Source: Arthrobacter sp. PGP41 (lineage in GTDB: Bacteria > Actinomycetota > Actinomycetes > Actinomycetales > Micrococcaceae). Taken from it: a stretch of DNA of 64,000 nucleotides. A program made the position numbers and the translations under genes. The notes under the pieces were generated by a model, which saw nothing but the letters and a program-made list of their open reading frames with translations, did not search any database and was not told the origin of the DNA. The stretch covers positions 1,550,001 through 1,614,000 of the forward strand of contig NZ_CP026514.1 of NCBI RefSeq assembly GCF_002953935.1, written 5' to 3'. Numbering within the stretch: position 1 is the first letter of the stretch; the number at the start of each line of letters is the position of its first letter. Below are positions 54,909-63,805 of this stretch, piece by piece.

Positions 54909-55622
54909 TCAGCGCGCGTTCCAGCGGTACTCGTTCTCCGGCCTGCCCGGGGTGCCGTACCGGGCAGTCCTGGAGACTGTACCTGCATCGGCCAGGTACT
55001 CCAGGTAGCGCCGCGCGGTGACGCGGGACATGCCGAGGGCGTCCATGACCTCCGTGGCCGAGACGGCATCGCGCTGCTGTTTGACGAAGTCCTGCACCGA
55101 GTCCAGCGTGGAAACCGAGAGGCCCTTGGGCAGGGGGAGTTCGGACGGCGCCCGCAAACTGGCGAAAGCCTGGTCCACTTCGCTTTGGGACGCGCCGGTC
55201 TTCCCGGATCCTGCGTCATGGCCTGCGAGCTGCTGCCGGAACTGCCGGTAACTCTCCAGCTTGTCGGCGAAAGTGGCAAAGGTGAACGGCTTGATCAGGT
55301 ACTGGACCACGCCAATGGCCACCGCGCTCCGGACGATCGCCAGTTCCCGCACCGCCGTGATGGCAATGATGTCCGCCAGGATGCCGGCCGCCCGCATGCG
55401 CCGCGCAATGTCCAGCCCGTGGAGGTCCGGGAGGTTCATGTCCAGGAGGACCAGCTCCACCGGGTTGCCTGCCGCGGAGAATTCGCCGAGCAGGCGGAGG
55501 GCAGACTGGCCGTCAGGAGCGCTTCCGGCCAGTTCAAAGCCCGGCAACCGCCCGATGTAGGCCGCGTGTGCGGCTGATGCGATGGCCTCGTCCTCAACGA
55601 TGAGGACCCGGATGTTGCTCAC
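54909..55622 (-). CDS. Response regulator, CitB/DctR/DpiA type
   Basis: 237 residues. The receiver domain (~1-125) has VLIVEDEAI, the phosphoacceptor Asp in LVLLDMNLPDLHGLDIA and Lys in YLIKPFTF. The C-terminal domain (~165-237) holds an HTH with VSATEVMDALGMSRVTARRY. This is the CitB/DcuR class that responds to citrate or C4-dicarboxylates. The GTG start overlaps the kinase stop (GTGA). Next to dctA it probably controls C4-dicarboxylate uptake. It converges on prpE with 14 nt between stops. Confidence 0.88.
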   Translation of the reverse strand: MSNIRVLIVEDEAIASAAHAAYIGRLPGFELAGSAPDGQSALRLLGEFSAAGNPVELVLLDMNLPDLHGLDIARRMRAAGILADIIAITAVRELAIVRSAVAIGVVQYLIKPFTFATFADKLESYRQFRQQLAGHDAGSGKTGASQSEVDQAFASLRAPSELPLPKGLSVSTLDSVQDFVKQQRDAVSATEVMDALGMSRVTARRYLEYLADAGTVSRTARYGTPGRPENEYRWNAR

Positions 55623-57253
55623 GGTGTGTGCTCCTTCTGCGGGGACACCGCTGCGGGAAGAAATACTTCGAACTTCGCTCCGCGCCGTCCGTTGATGGTC
55701 AGCGTACCGCCCAGGCGGTGTACTGCCTGCCGGACCAGCGCCAGCCCGATGCCCCGTCCGCCGGGTCCGGAAGGCTTGGTGCTGAAGCCGTGCCGGAAGA
55801 TGTTGTCCGCGGCCTGGGCGTCCAGCGCCGCACCGGAATCGTGGACGGCAATGTCCAGCCCCTCCTCGTCCGACTCCACGGTCAGCTGCACCCGCCGCGG
55901 CGGAGGAGCGTCTGATGCCGCATCGATCGCGTTGTCCAGCAGGTTGCCCAGGATGGTGACCAGGTCCTGCACCGCGACTCCCGCCACAGTACCGGAACCC
56001 AGCGTGGCAACGTCGAGCTGGACGCCGCGTTCGTGGGCTTCAGCCACCTTGCCCATGACCAGGGCACCCAGTACGGGCTCATCCACCGAGCCGACCATGT
56101 CATCGGTCAGCTGCTGGCTCAGTTCCAGGTCCCGGGTGGCAAAGTCCAGGGCTTCCTGGGTCCGGCCCAGCTCCAGGAGCGAGACCATGGTGTGGAGCCT
56201 GTTGGCGTGCTCATGGGTCTGTGCGCGGAGCGCTCCGGAAAGGGTGCGCATGGTTTCCAGTTCGTTGCCCAGCGCCTCAATCTCGGTCCGGTCCCGCAGC
56301 GTGGCCACCGTGCCGTAGACGGCTGACCTGCCGCGGTTCCCCGGAGCCCCGGGCGCCTTGGCCGGTCCCTGGTTAACCACCAGGACCCGCGAACCGGTAA
56401 GGACAATTTCGTCCTTGGCAGTCCGCCCCGACTCGAACAGTTCCCGGAGCTCCTCCTCGAGCGGCAGTTCCGCCAGTGACGGGGGCCGGGTGGGGTCCTC
56501 GCTGCCGGATCCCTCAAGGCCCAGCAACTCGGCCGCGTGGTCGTTGTACATCACCACGCGGCCCTTGGCATCGATGAGGATCAGCCCTTCCCGGACCGAG
56601 TGCAGGACGGACTCGTAGTATGCGAACAACTGCGAGAGCTGCTCCGGCCCCCAGCCGCGGGTGACCCGGCGAAGATACCGGCCCAGCAGCCAGGAGGCCA
56701 GCGAGCCTCCCAGCAGCAGGGCAAGGCCAATCGCCAGCAGGGCAGGCAGGCGTCCCGCGAACGCAACATCCACCGTCCGTACCGTGACACCCGCCGCCAC
56801 CAGCGCCTTCACGCCGCCCGCCTCATCCTTGACCGGGACGATCGTCCGCACTGACGGGCCCAGCGTCCCCGCCGTCACTTCCGTGTATTGCTCACCCCGC
56901 AAGGCGGCGTCGATTGAGCCGATGTAAGGCCGGCCGATTTCCTCCTCCCGCGGGTGCGTCCAGCGCGTCCGGTCCGGAGCCATGATGGTCACGAAGTCGA
57001 CGTCGGCTGCGGACATTACGTCGCTGGCATAGGGCTGCAGGACGGCGGAGGGGTCCGGGCCGGCGGCCGCCTCCAGCACCAGCGGACTGGCTGCGATCGA
57101 AGCGGCGATCCCCGCCATGCGCGTGCCGGCCTCGTCATAGGCGCGGTCACGGGCATCAACGTAGGTGGCTGAACCAACGATGGCGATGAACACCACCACA
57201 ATCAGCAGGTTCGCCACGAAGAGCCGGCGGGCGATACTCCAGGGGTGGATCAT
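55619..57253 (-). CDS. Sensor histidine kinase, CitA/DcuS type
   Basis: 544 residues from ATG at 57253, with GGAGG upstream. TM1 is at ~10-32 (ARRLFVANLLIVVVFIAIVG). An extracytoplasmic PASC-like domain (~35-165) follows, then TM2 (LLAIGLALLLGGSLASWLLG, ~175-195) and a cytoplasmic PAS (GLILIDAKGRVVMYNDHAAE). The kinase has LRAQTHEHANRLHTMVSLLE (His box), ILGNLLDNAIDAA (N box), and RGIGLALVRQAVHRLGG (G box). This layout matches CitA/DcuS sensors of citrate or C4-dicarboxylates. It forms an operon with the regulator and is divergent from dctA, 151 bp away. Confidence 0.9.
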   Translation of the reverse strand: MIHPWSIARRLFVANLLIVVVFIAIVGSATYVDARDRAYDEAGTRMAGIAASIAASPLVLEAAAGPDPSAVLQPYASDVMSAADVDFVTIMAPDRTRWTHPREEEIGRPYIGSIDAALRGEQYTEVTAGTLGPSVRTIVPVKDEAGGVKALVAAGVTVRTVDVAFAGRLPALLAIGLALLLGGSLASWLLGRYLRRVTRGWGPEQLSQLFAYYESVLHSVREGLILIDAKGRVVMYNDHAAELLGLEGSGSEDPTRPPSLAELPLEEELRELFESGRTAKDEIVLTGSRVLVVNQGPAKAPGAPGNRGRSAVYGTVATLRDRTEIEALGNELETMRTLSGALRAQTHEHANRLHTMVSLLELGRTQEALDFATRDLELSQQLTDDMVGSVDEPVLGALVMGKVAEAHERGVQLDVATLGSGTVAGVAVQDLVTILGNLLDNAIDAASDAPPPRRVQLTVESDEEGLDIAVHDSGAALDAQAADNIFRHGFSTKPSGPGGRGIGLALVRQAVHRLGGTLTINGRRGAKFEVFLPAAVSPQKEHTP

Positions 57254-57404
57254 CCGTACCTCCACGCGCCTTCCACGACCAATATGAACGCAACGGTGAG
57301 CTGGGTCACGGCGTACCCAATGATGGATATCACACCGGAGGACGTGTTGAGCCCAGATACTGTGCCGCAGCGTCTATCAGATTATCCATATAAGGAGACA
57401 CATC

Positions 57405-58748
57405 ATGGCTTCTCAACGAGGAGAGTCGCTTGACACCGTGAAGACGCGGCGCAAGGGCATCGACAAATCGCACTACCTGTACATCGCCGTCATCGCCGCC
57501 GTGATCCTCGGCGCCGTGGTGGGCCTGATGTTTCCGGAGGTCGGCAAGTCCCTCAAGCCGCTCGGCGACGGGTTCATCAAACTCATCAAGATGATGATCG
57601 CCCCGGTCATCTTCTGCACCATCGTCCTGGGCATCGGCTCGATCGCGAAGGCTGCCACGGTAGGCAAGGTAGGCGGCATGGCGCTGGGCTACTTCGTCCT
57701 GATGTCCACGTTCGCGCTCGCCATCGGCCTCGTGGTGGGCAACCTGATCCACCCGGGTGAGGGCCTGAAACTCGCTCCCTACGACCCCAACAAGAAGGCG
57801 GAAGTAGACAGCACCGTTGCCTTCCTCCTTGGCATCATTCCGGGAGATATTCCCGTCCTGCCCACCCTCTTTGCTGCCATCCTCGTAGGGTTCGCCCTCC
57901 AGAAGATGGGCCCGCAGGGCGCTCCCATCCTCAAGGCCATCAGCCACGGCCAGGTCCTCGTGTTCCGCATCCTGATCATGATCATGTGGCTCGCCCCCGT
58001 GGGTGCCTTCGGTGCCATCGCCGCCGTCGTGGGAGCTACCGGCTTCCAGGCCATCGTCAGCATGTTCACCCTGATGGCTGCCTTCTACATCACCTGCGCA
58101 CTGTTCATCGTGATCATCCTGGGCGGCCTGCTCAAGGTTGTCACCGGCGTCAACATCTTCAAGCTGATGAAGTACCTGGGCCGCGAATACCTGCTCATCT
58201 TCTCCACGTCCTCCTCCGAGGCCGCCCTGCCCCGCCTGATCGCCAAGATGGAACACCTCGGTGTCTCCAAGCCCGTTGTTGGCGTCACGGTGCCCACCGG
58301 CTACTCCTTCAACCTTGACGGCACGGCCATCTACCTGACCATGGCCTCCCTGTTCGTTGCCAACGCCATGGGCACGCCGCTGGACCTGGGCGCCCAGATC
58401 TCCCTGCTGATCTTCATGATCATTGCCTCCAAGGGTGCAGCCGGTGTCACCGGTGCCGGCCTCGCCACGCTGGCTGCCGGCCTCCAGGCCCACAAGCCCG
58501 AGCTGCTGGGCGGCGTAGGCATGATCGTGGGCATCGACCGGTTCATGTCCGAGGCCCGCGCCCTGACCAACTTCACCGGCAATGCCGTAGCCACCGTCCT
58601 GATTGGCACGTGGGTCAAGGAGATCGACGGCGTACAGGTCAACCAGGTGCTCTCGGGTGAACTGCCCTTCGACGAGCAGACCATGATTGCCGGGCACGCC
58701 GCCCCGGTCGTCGAGGAAACCGGGGCGCGCGTTCCCGCCACCGTCTAG
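57405..58748 (+). CDS. dctA: C4-dicarboxylate/proton symporter (DAACS family)
   Basis: 447 residues, about 8 membrane segments plus two re-entrant hairpins. Family motifs include FIKLIKMMIAPVIFCTIVLG, FSTSSSEAALPRLIAKM (Ser-rich hairpin HP1), GVTVPTGYSFNLDGTAIYL and IVGIDRFMSEARALTNFTGN, which binds carboxylate and cations. It imports succinate, fumarate and malate. AAGGAGACACATC gives a good Shine-Dalgarno for ATG 57405. The upstream 138 bp is AT-rich before the start and probably holds the regulator's binding site. Alone after the CitAB-type pair, it is their likely target. Confidence 0.94.
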   Translation: MASQRGESLDTVKTRRKGIDKSHYLYIAVIAAVILGAVVGLMFPEVGKSLKPLGDGFIKLIKMMIAPVIFCTIVLGIGSIAKAATVGKVGGMALGYFVLMSTFALAIGLVVGNLIHPGEGLKLAPYDPNKKAEVDSTVAFLLGIIPGDIPVLPTLFAAILVGFALQKMGPQGAPILKAISHGQVLVFRILIMIMWLAPVGAFGAIAAVVGATGFQAIVSMFTLMAAFYITCALFIVIILGGLLKVVTGVNIFKLMKYLGREYLLIFSTSSSEAALPRLIAKMEHLGVSKPVVGVTVPTGYSFNLDGTAIYLTMASLFVANAMGTPLDLGAQISLLIFMIIASKGAAGVTGAGLATLAAGLQAHKPELLGGVGMIVGIDRFMSEARALTNFTGNAVATVLIGTWVKEIDGVQVNQVLSGELPFDEQTMIAGHAAPVVEETGARVPATV

Positions 58749-58779
58749 CACGAACCAGATACCAGTCCGGATCAACGCA

Positions 58780-58811
58780 GCAGCCCCCGCAGCCATGGCA
58801 GCGGGGGCTGC
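58780..58811. terminator. Hairpin after dctA
   Basis: GCAGCCCCCGC (58780-58790) and GCGGGGGCTGC (58801-58811) form a perfect 11-bp stem with a 10-nt loop. No T-tract follows. The rest of the ~240-bp gap before parA shows no gene. Confidence 0.75.
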
Positions 58812-58987
58812 CGCGTGTCCTGAACCAAACCAACCTTCGACCTCAGCTAGAGGGTCAAGGCTCAACATGGGCCGAAAGTCAAGTTCCCTCGAATGCCGTG
58901 TCGGTCGCTGTAACCTTGGGAAGAAGAAGGAACGGCGCTGGCAGTCAGCGGCAGGAAATCACCGTCATCGAAAGTGTGGATAGATAC

Positions 58988-59887
58988 GTGAGCAGCGAAC
59001 AGGGTTCAGCAACTCTGGAGGGCACGGAATTTGACCTGGACAATGCGGTGATGGGGCCCACCGGGCGCCCATACCGCGAGTTTCCGGAACCCGCGCCGCT
59101 GTCCTCCCACGGTCCGGCCCGGGTCATCGCCATGGTGAACCAGAAGGGCGGCGTCGGCAAGACCACCTCCACGATCAACCTCGCCGCGGCGCTGGCGGAA
59201 TACGGCCGCCGCGTCCTCCTGGTCGACTTCGATCCGCAGGGTGCGCTTTCGGCCGGCCTCGGCGTGAATCCCCACGAGCTGGACCTCACTGTCTACAACG
59301 TGCTGATGGACCGCAAAGTGGACATCCGCGACGCCATCCACCAGACCGGCGTCGAGAACGTCGACCTGCTGCCGGCCAACATTGACCTCTCCGCCGCCGA
59401 AGTCCAGCTCGTCAATGAAGTTGCGCGAGAGCAGGTCCTGGACCGGGCCCTCAAGAAAGTCGAGGACGACTACGACGTCGTCCTCATAGACTGCCAGCCT
59501 TCCCTCGGGCTCCTGACCGTCAATGCGCTCACCGCGGCGCACGGCGTCATCATTCCGCTGATCTGCGAGTTCTTCGCCCTCCGCGCCGTGGCGCTGCTGG
59601 TGGAAACCATCGACAAGGTGCAGGACCGCCTTAACCCGCGCCTGCAGGTGGACGGCGTCCTCGCCACCATGTACGACGCACGGACGTTGCACAGCCGGGA
59701 GGTCATCACCCGGCTGGTGGAGGCCTTCGGCGACAAGGTCTTCGAGACCGTCATCAAGCGCTCCATCAAGTTCGCGGACGCCACCGTGGCCGCCGAGCCG
59801 ATCACGAGTTACGCCGGCAACCACGTGGGCGCCGACGCCTACCGCCGGCTGGCCAAAGAGCTGATCTCGCGCGGCGGCGCACCCTAG
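58988..59887 (+). CDS. parA: ParA family ATPase (Soj-like)
   Basis: 299 residues from GTG at 58988. A ~45-residue lead includes GPTGRPYREFPEPAP before the ATPase. The deviant Walker A is NQKGGVGKTTSTINLA, the Walker A' VLLVDFDPQGALSAGLG, and Walker B YDVVLIDCQPSLGLLTV. SIKFADATVAAEPI is in the C-terminal part. No parB is adjacent. ParA-like genes beside scpAB are conserved in actinobacteria, distinct from the origin parAB pair, so it may serve chromosome organisation. The GTG lacks a good Shine-Dalgarno and the start is less certain. Confidence 0.88.
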   Translation: MSSEQGSATLEGTEFDLDNAVMGPTGRPYREFPEPAPLSSHGPARVIAMVNQKGGVGKTTSTINLAAALAEYGRRVLLVDFDPQGALSAGLGVNPHELDLTVYNVLMDRKVDIRDAIHQTGVENVDLLPANIDLSAAEVQLVNEVAREQVLDRALKKVEDDYDVVLIDCQPSLGLLTVNALTAAHGVIIPLICEFFALRAVALLVETIDKVQDRLNPRLQVDGVLATMYDARTLHSREVITRLVEAFGDKVFETVIKRSIKFADATVAAEPITSYAGNHVGADAYRRLAKELISRGGAP

Positions 59888-59894
59888 CCACGCC

Positions 59895-60707
59895 GTGGCC
59901 GAAACCAAGCCCGGCTTCGAGGTGCGGCTGGCCAACTTCACGGGTCCGTTCGACCTCCTGCTGGGGCTGATTGCCAAGCACCAGTTGGACATCACCGAGG
60001 TGGCCATCGCCACGGTGACCGACGAATTCATCAAGTACATCCGGAAGCTGCAGGAACTGGGCGAGGACTGGGCCCTTGACGAAGCCAGTGAATTCCTGGT
60101 GATCGCCGCGACACTGCTGGACATCAAAGCTGCCAGGCTTCTTCCTGCCGGGGAGGTGGAAGACGACGAGGACATGGCCCTGCTCGAAGCCAGGGACCTG
60201 CTCTTCGCCCGGCTGCTCCAATACAAGGCCTTCAAGCACGTGGCCGGGCTGCTAGGCGAAACATTGCACCAGGAAGCCCGGCGTTTTCCCCGGCAGGTTG
60301 CGCTGGAGGAACACTTCGCTGCGCTGCTCCCCGAGCTCGTCTGGAAGCACACTCCTGAACAGTTCGCAGCCATGGCCCAAGCTGCGCTGCAACCCAAGGC
60401 GCCCAAAGCAACGGAGGTGGGGCTGGCCCACCTGCACGGCGGCAATGTCAGCGTCAAGGAGCAGGCGGAGATCGTGGGGTTGCGGCTCCAGCAGGAATCG
60501 CCGCTGACTTTCCGGGCCATCATTGCCGACGCAGAGTCCACCTTGGTGGTGGTGGCCAGGTTCCTGGCCCTGCTTGAACTGTTCCGGGACAAGGCAGTCT
60601 CCTTCGACCAGCTTTCGCCGCTGGCGGACCTTGCCGTCCACTGGACAGCCGGCGGCAGGCAGTGGTCGGCGGAGAACCTGAGCGAAGAATTCGAGGAGCA
60701 GCTGTGA
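59895..60707 (+). CDS. scpA: Segregation and condensation protein A (kleisin)
   Basis: 270 residues. N-terminal FEVRLANFTGPFDLLLGLIA is the ScpA hallmark, with HQLDITEVAIATVTDEFIKY and ASEFLVIAATLLDIKAARLL. The C-terminal winged helix (~200-270) binds the SMC head. ScpA bridges SMC dimers with ScpB in chromosome condensation. Start GTG at 59895, 7 nt after parA. The stop overlaps the scpB start (GTGA). Confidence 0.95.
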   Translation: MAETKPGFEVRLANFTGPFDLLLGLIAKHQLDITEVAIATVTDEFIKYIRKLQELGEDWALDEASEFLVIAATLLDIKAARLLPAGEVEDDEDMALLEARDLLFARLLQYKAFKHVAGLLGETLHQEARRFPRQVALEEHFAALLPELVWKHTPEQFAAMAQAALQPKAPKATEVGLAHLHGGNVSVKEQAEIVGLRLQQESPLTFRAIIADAESTLVVVARFLALLELFRDKAVSFDQLSPLADLAVHWTAGGRQWSAENLSEEFEEQL

Positions 60708-61366
60708 CCAAGGAAGCTACCGAACCAACGGACCCGGGGGAGGATGACCTGGAAAACCTTCCGGGCGGGGCCAAAGCTGCCATTGAGGCCGTGCTGATGG
60801 TCATCGACCAGCCGGCAACAGAAGAAGAACTGGCTGCCGGGCTTGGGCTGACCGTTGAAACGGTCACCACGCTGCTGGCCGAACTTCAGCGCGAGTATAC
60901 CGGCTATACTGTTAAAGCCCCGGATATGGAACAAGCCAGCGCCGCTGGTTTCGGCTCCAGCCCCCGGGGTTTTGAATTGCGGAACATCGCCGGTGGCTGG
61001 CGAATCTATTCCCGCGCGGAATTCGCCGACATTGTTGGCAAATACGTGCTGGAAGGGCAAACGGCCAGGCTCACCCAGGCGGCCCTGGAAACGCTGGCGG
61101 TCATCGCGTACCGGCAGCCTGTCTCCAGGGCAAGGGTGTCCGCAATTCGGGGCGTCAATGTTGACTCTGTGGTCAGGACACTCGCCCAACGCGGGTTGAT
61201 CGAGGATTCGGGAACGGATCCGGAGTCCGGGGCCATCCTCTACCGGACTACATCGTATTTCCTGGAGCGGATGGGAATCGGCTCGGTGGCCGAGCTGCCG
61301 CAGCTGTCTCCACATCTTCCAGGGTTGGACGGCATCGCGGAGTACTACGACGCCGAAGGGATCTAG
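60704..61366 (+). CDS. scpB: Segregation and condensation protein B
   Basis: 220 residues. Two winged-helix units: AAIEAVLMVIDQPATEEELA (~25-80), and LTQAALETLAVIAYRQPVSR with IRGVNVDSVVRTLAQRGLIED (~125-175). RTTSYFLERMGIGSVAELPQL is the typical C-terminal part. It dimerises and binds ScpA. GTG at 60704 overlaps the scpA stop. The gene is followed by 111 bp with no feature before rluB. Confidence 0.95.
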   Translation: MTKEATEPTDPGEDDLENLPGGAKAAIEAVLMVIDQPATEEELAAGLGLTVETVTTLLAELQREYTGYTVKAPDMEQASAAGFGSSPRGFELRNIAGGWRIYSRAEFADIVGKYVLEGQTARLTQAALETLAVIAYRQPVSRARVSAIRGVNVDSVVRTLAQRGLIEDSGTDPESGAILYRTTSYFLERMGIGSVAELPQLSPHLPGLDGIAEYYDAEGI

Positions 61367-61477
61367 GCGGGTTCGCCCTGCCTGGGCAAAGAGAATTTAT
61401 CAGGGCAGACTATTTCTGCACGGCTGGTTAAGGTTGTCTGTGGACACCTTTCCGGCCACACAATTGAAGGACGGGTC

Positions 61478-62692
61478 ATGACACAGGCGGGACGCCAGGG
61501 TTCACCACGTAACAGTTCGGGACGCGACGGTTCGGAACGAAACAGGACACAGCGCAACACCTCCCAGGGTGGCAGTTCAGCGGGCGGGTTCCGCGGCGGT
61601 GCCCCCAAGCGGGGCGGCGGGTTCGGCAGCGACCGCCCGCAACGCGCACCCAAGCCGCGCGAGGAGCGATTCATCGATCCGGATTTGGCTTCGGACGGCC
61701 CGCAGCAGGGCCGCGGTGCGGTTGATCCGAAGGCGGCCAGGCCGTCCTCCCGGAAGCCTGCAGCGCGCAAGCCCGGGGCAAAGAAAGCACCGGGCACTCC
61801 CGGCGCCCTGAAACCGAAGCCACGCACCGGCGCCCCGGGCGCCGCGGCCTCCCGGGCGTTCGGCAGCGAACGTTTCGGCCAGAACCTGGGGCCGGTCCGC
61901 AGGCCGTCCCGCAAGAAGGGCCCGCGGGGCGATGTTCCCCAGTCGGAGCTTCACGATGCCGATGGCGTGCGCCTGCAGAAGGTCATGGCCTCGGCCGGGG
62001 TCGCCTCCCGCCGCGTCTGCGAAGAGATGATCGCCGAGGGCCGCGTGGAAGTGGACGGCCAGGTGGTCACCGAACTCGGCGTCCGCGTCGACCCCAAGAC
62101 CGCCGTCATCCACGTGGACGGGCTCCGGATCCAGCTGGATGAGGACTTGGTGTACATGGTGTTCAACAAGCCCAAGGGCGTTGTTTCCACCATGGAGGAT
62201 CCTGAGGGGCGCCCCTGCATCAGCGATTTCCTCAAGAACAGCAAGAACAAGGGCGAACGCCTGTTCCACGTCGGCCGCCTCGACGTCGCCACCGAGGGCC
62301 TGCTCCTGCTGACGAACGACGGCGAACTCGCCAACCGCCTGACGCACCCTTCCTACGAGGTTCCCAAGACCTACCTCGTGCAGGTCCGCGGTCCCTTCCC
62401 GCAGGGCATTGGCGCGCAGCTCAAGGAGGGTGTGGAACTCGAGGACGGCTTTGCGTCCGTGGACTCCTTCCGGCTTGTCGACTCCACCCCGGGCCACGTC
62501 CTGATCGAGGTGGTGCTGCACTCCGGCAAGAACCGCATTGTCCGCCGCCTGTTCGACGCCGTAGGTTTCCCGGTCCTGCGGCTGGTCCGCGTGAAGGTGG
62601 GCCCCATCGGTTTGGGAGACCAGCGACAGGGCAGCATCCGCAACCTCGGCAAGCAGGAAGTCGGCCACCTGCTGGCATCCGTAGGGCTCTGA
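61478..62692 (+). CDS. rluB: Pseudouridine synthase RluB-like, with long basic N-terminal extension
   Basis: 404 residues. The first ~160 residues are low-complexity and basic, with RGG/RS-like parts (GGFRGGAPKRGGGFGSDRP, RKPAARKPGAKKAPG). An S4 domain follows (RLQKVMASAGVASRRVCEEM, ~165-225). The RsuA/RluB catalytic domain has GRLDVATEGLLLLTNDGE, in which the Asp is catalytic. LHSGKNRIVRRLFDAVGFPV and LVRVKVGPIGLG close it. It makes pseudouridine in 23S (RluB) or 16S (RsuA) rRNA; the order scpB-rluB-cmk favours the RluB class. The disordered tail is longer than in E. coli RluB, but similar tails occur in actinobacteria. Confidence 0.92.
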   Translation: MTQAGRQGSPRNSSGRDGSERNRTQRNTSQGGSSAGGFRGGAPKRGGGFGSDRPQRAPKPREERFIDPDLASDGPQQGRGAVDPKAARPSSRKPAARKPGAKKAPGTPGALKPKPRTGAPGAAASRAFGSERFGQNLGPVRRPSRKKGPRGDVPQSELHDADGVRLQKVMASAGVASRRVCEEMIAEGRVEVDGQVVTELGVRVDPKTAVIHVDGLRIQLDEDLVYMVFNKPKGVVSTMEDPEGRPCISDFLKNSKNKGERLFHVGRLDVATEGLLLLTNDGELANRLTHPSYEVPKTYLVQVRGPFPQGIGAQLKEGVELEDGFASVDSFRLVDSTPGHVLIEVVLHSGKNRIVRRLFDAVGFPVLRLVRVKVGPIGLGDQRQGSIRNLGKQEVGHLLASVGL

Positions 62693-62695
62693 GGC

Positions 62696-63805
62696 ATGTC
62701 CGCTTTCCACAGCCAGGGCCGCGGGCACCTGGACGGTCCGGTCGTGGTCCTTGGGACCGGACTGCTGGGCACCAGCATCGGGCTGGGGCTGCGCGGGCGC
62801 GGCGTGCCGGTGTTCTTGTCCGACCCCTCACCCACCAACCAGGCGGTGGCCGTGGATATCGGGGCGGGCCGGCCACTGGCTGAACTGGGCGGCAGGGTTC
62901 CGCAGCTCGTGGTGGTTGCCGCCCCGCCGGACGTCACGGCCGACGTCGTGGCGGAAGCCCTGTCCGAATACCCTGACTCGGTTGTGGTGGACATCGCCAG
63001 CGTGAAGGCGGAGATCCTGGGCCAGCTGCGCCGCCGCGGAGTTGACCTGTCCCGCTACGTGGGAACCCACCCCATGGCCGGGCGGGAAAAGTCAGGTCCC
63101 GTAGCTGCGCGGGGGGAGCTGTTTACCTCGATGCCGTGGGTGGTGTGTCCTTCGGAGGAGACCTCCGGCGCCGCCCTCCAGACGGCCCGTTCCCTGGCCG
63201 CAGACCTGGGCGCGGTCGTCTCCCGGTTCACGGCCGAAGAACATGACGAAGCCGTGGCCCTGGTCTCGCACCTGCCCCAGGTGATGTCGTCTCTGGTGGC
63301 GAGCCGATTGCAGGGCACACCCCTGCACGCGCTGTCCCTGGCCGGCAACGGCCTCCGCGACGTCACCCGTATTGCTGCCAGCGATCCCGCCCTCTGGGTC
63401 CAGATCCTTGGCGGCAACGCGGCGAAGGTGGTGGACATCCTGTACGGCGTCCGCGATGACCTTAACCGGCTGATCGGCACCCTGGAACAGCCCGCAGCCC
63501 CGGGAGCGCGGCTGGACCTCGCCCAGCTCATGAGCGAAGGCAATGCAGGCCAGGCACGCATTCCGGGCAAGCATGGCGGACCGCCGCAGGCATACTCCTG
63601 GCTGACCGTCCTGGTGGACGACAAACCGGGTCAAATTGCCCGGCTCCTCACCGAAATCGGGGAGATCGGCGTCAACCTGGAGGACCTCCGCCTTGACCAC
63701 TCGTCCGGCCGAAACGTGGGTATGGTGGAAATATCCGTGTTGCCGAACAAGCACGACCACCTGATCGAAGCACTAAACGACCGCGGATGGCGGGTACTTC
63801 AGTAA
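62696..63805 (+). CDS. tyrA: Prephenate dehydrogenase
   Basis: 369 residues. NAD-binding [18 protein letters not shown] (residues ~19-36), catalytic His in [12 protein letters not shown], and [19 protein letters not shown]-terminal ACT-like segment (~300-369; [20 protein letters not shown]) suggests regulation by tyrosine. It converts prephenate to 4-hydroxyphenylpyruvate. It starts 3 nt after rluB and shares one base with cmk (TAATG). It sits between rluB and cmk, which in M. tuberculosis are adjacent. Confidence 0.93.
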   Translation: MSAFHSQGRGHLDGPVVVLGTGLLGTSIGLGLRGRGVPVFLSDPSPTNQAVAVDIGAGRPLAELGGRVPQLVVVAAPPDVTADVVAEALSEYPDSVVVDIASVKAEILGQLRRRGVDLSRYVGTHPMAGREKSGPVAARGELFTSMPWVVCPSEETSGAALQTARSLAADLGAVVSRFTAEEHDEAVALVSHLPQVMSSLVASRLQGTPLHALSLAGNGLRDVTRIAASDPALWVQILGGNAAKVVDILYGVRDDLNRLIGTLEQPAAPGARLDLAQLMSEGNAGQARIPGKHGGPPQAYSWLTVLVDDKPGQIARLLTEIGEIGVNLEDLRLDHSSGRNVGMVEISVLPNKHDHLIEALNDRGWRVLQ

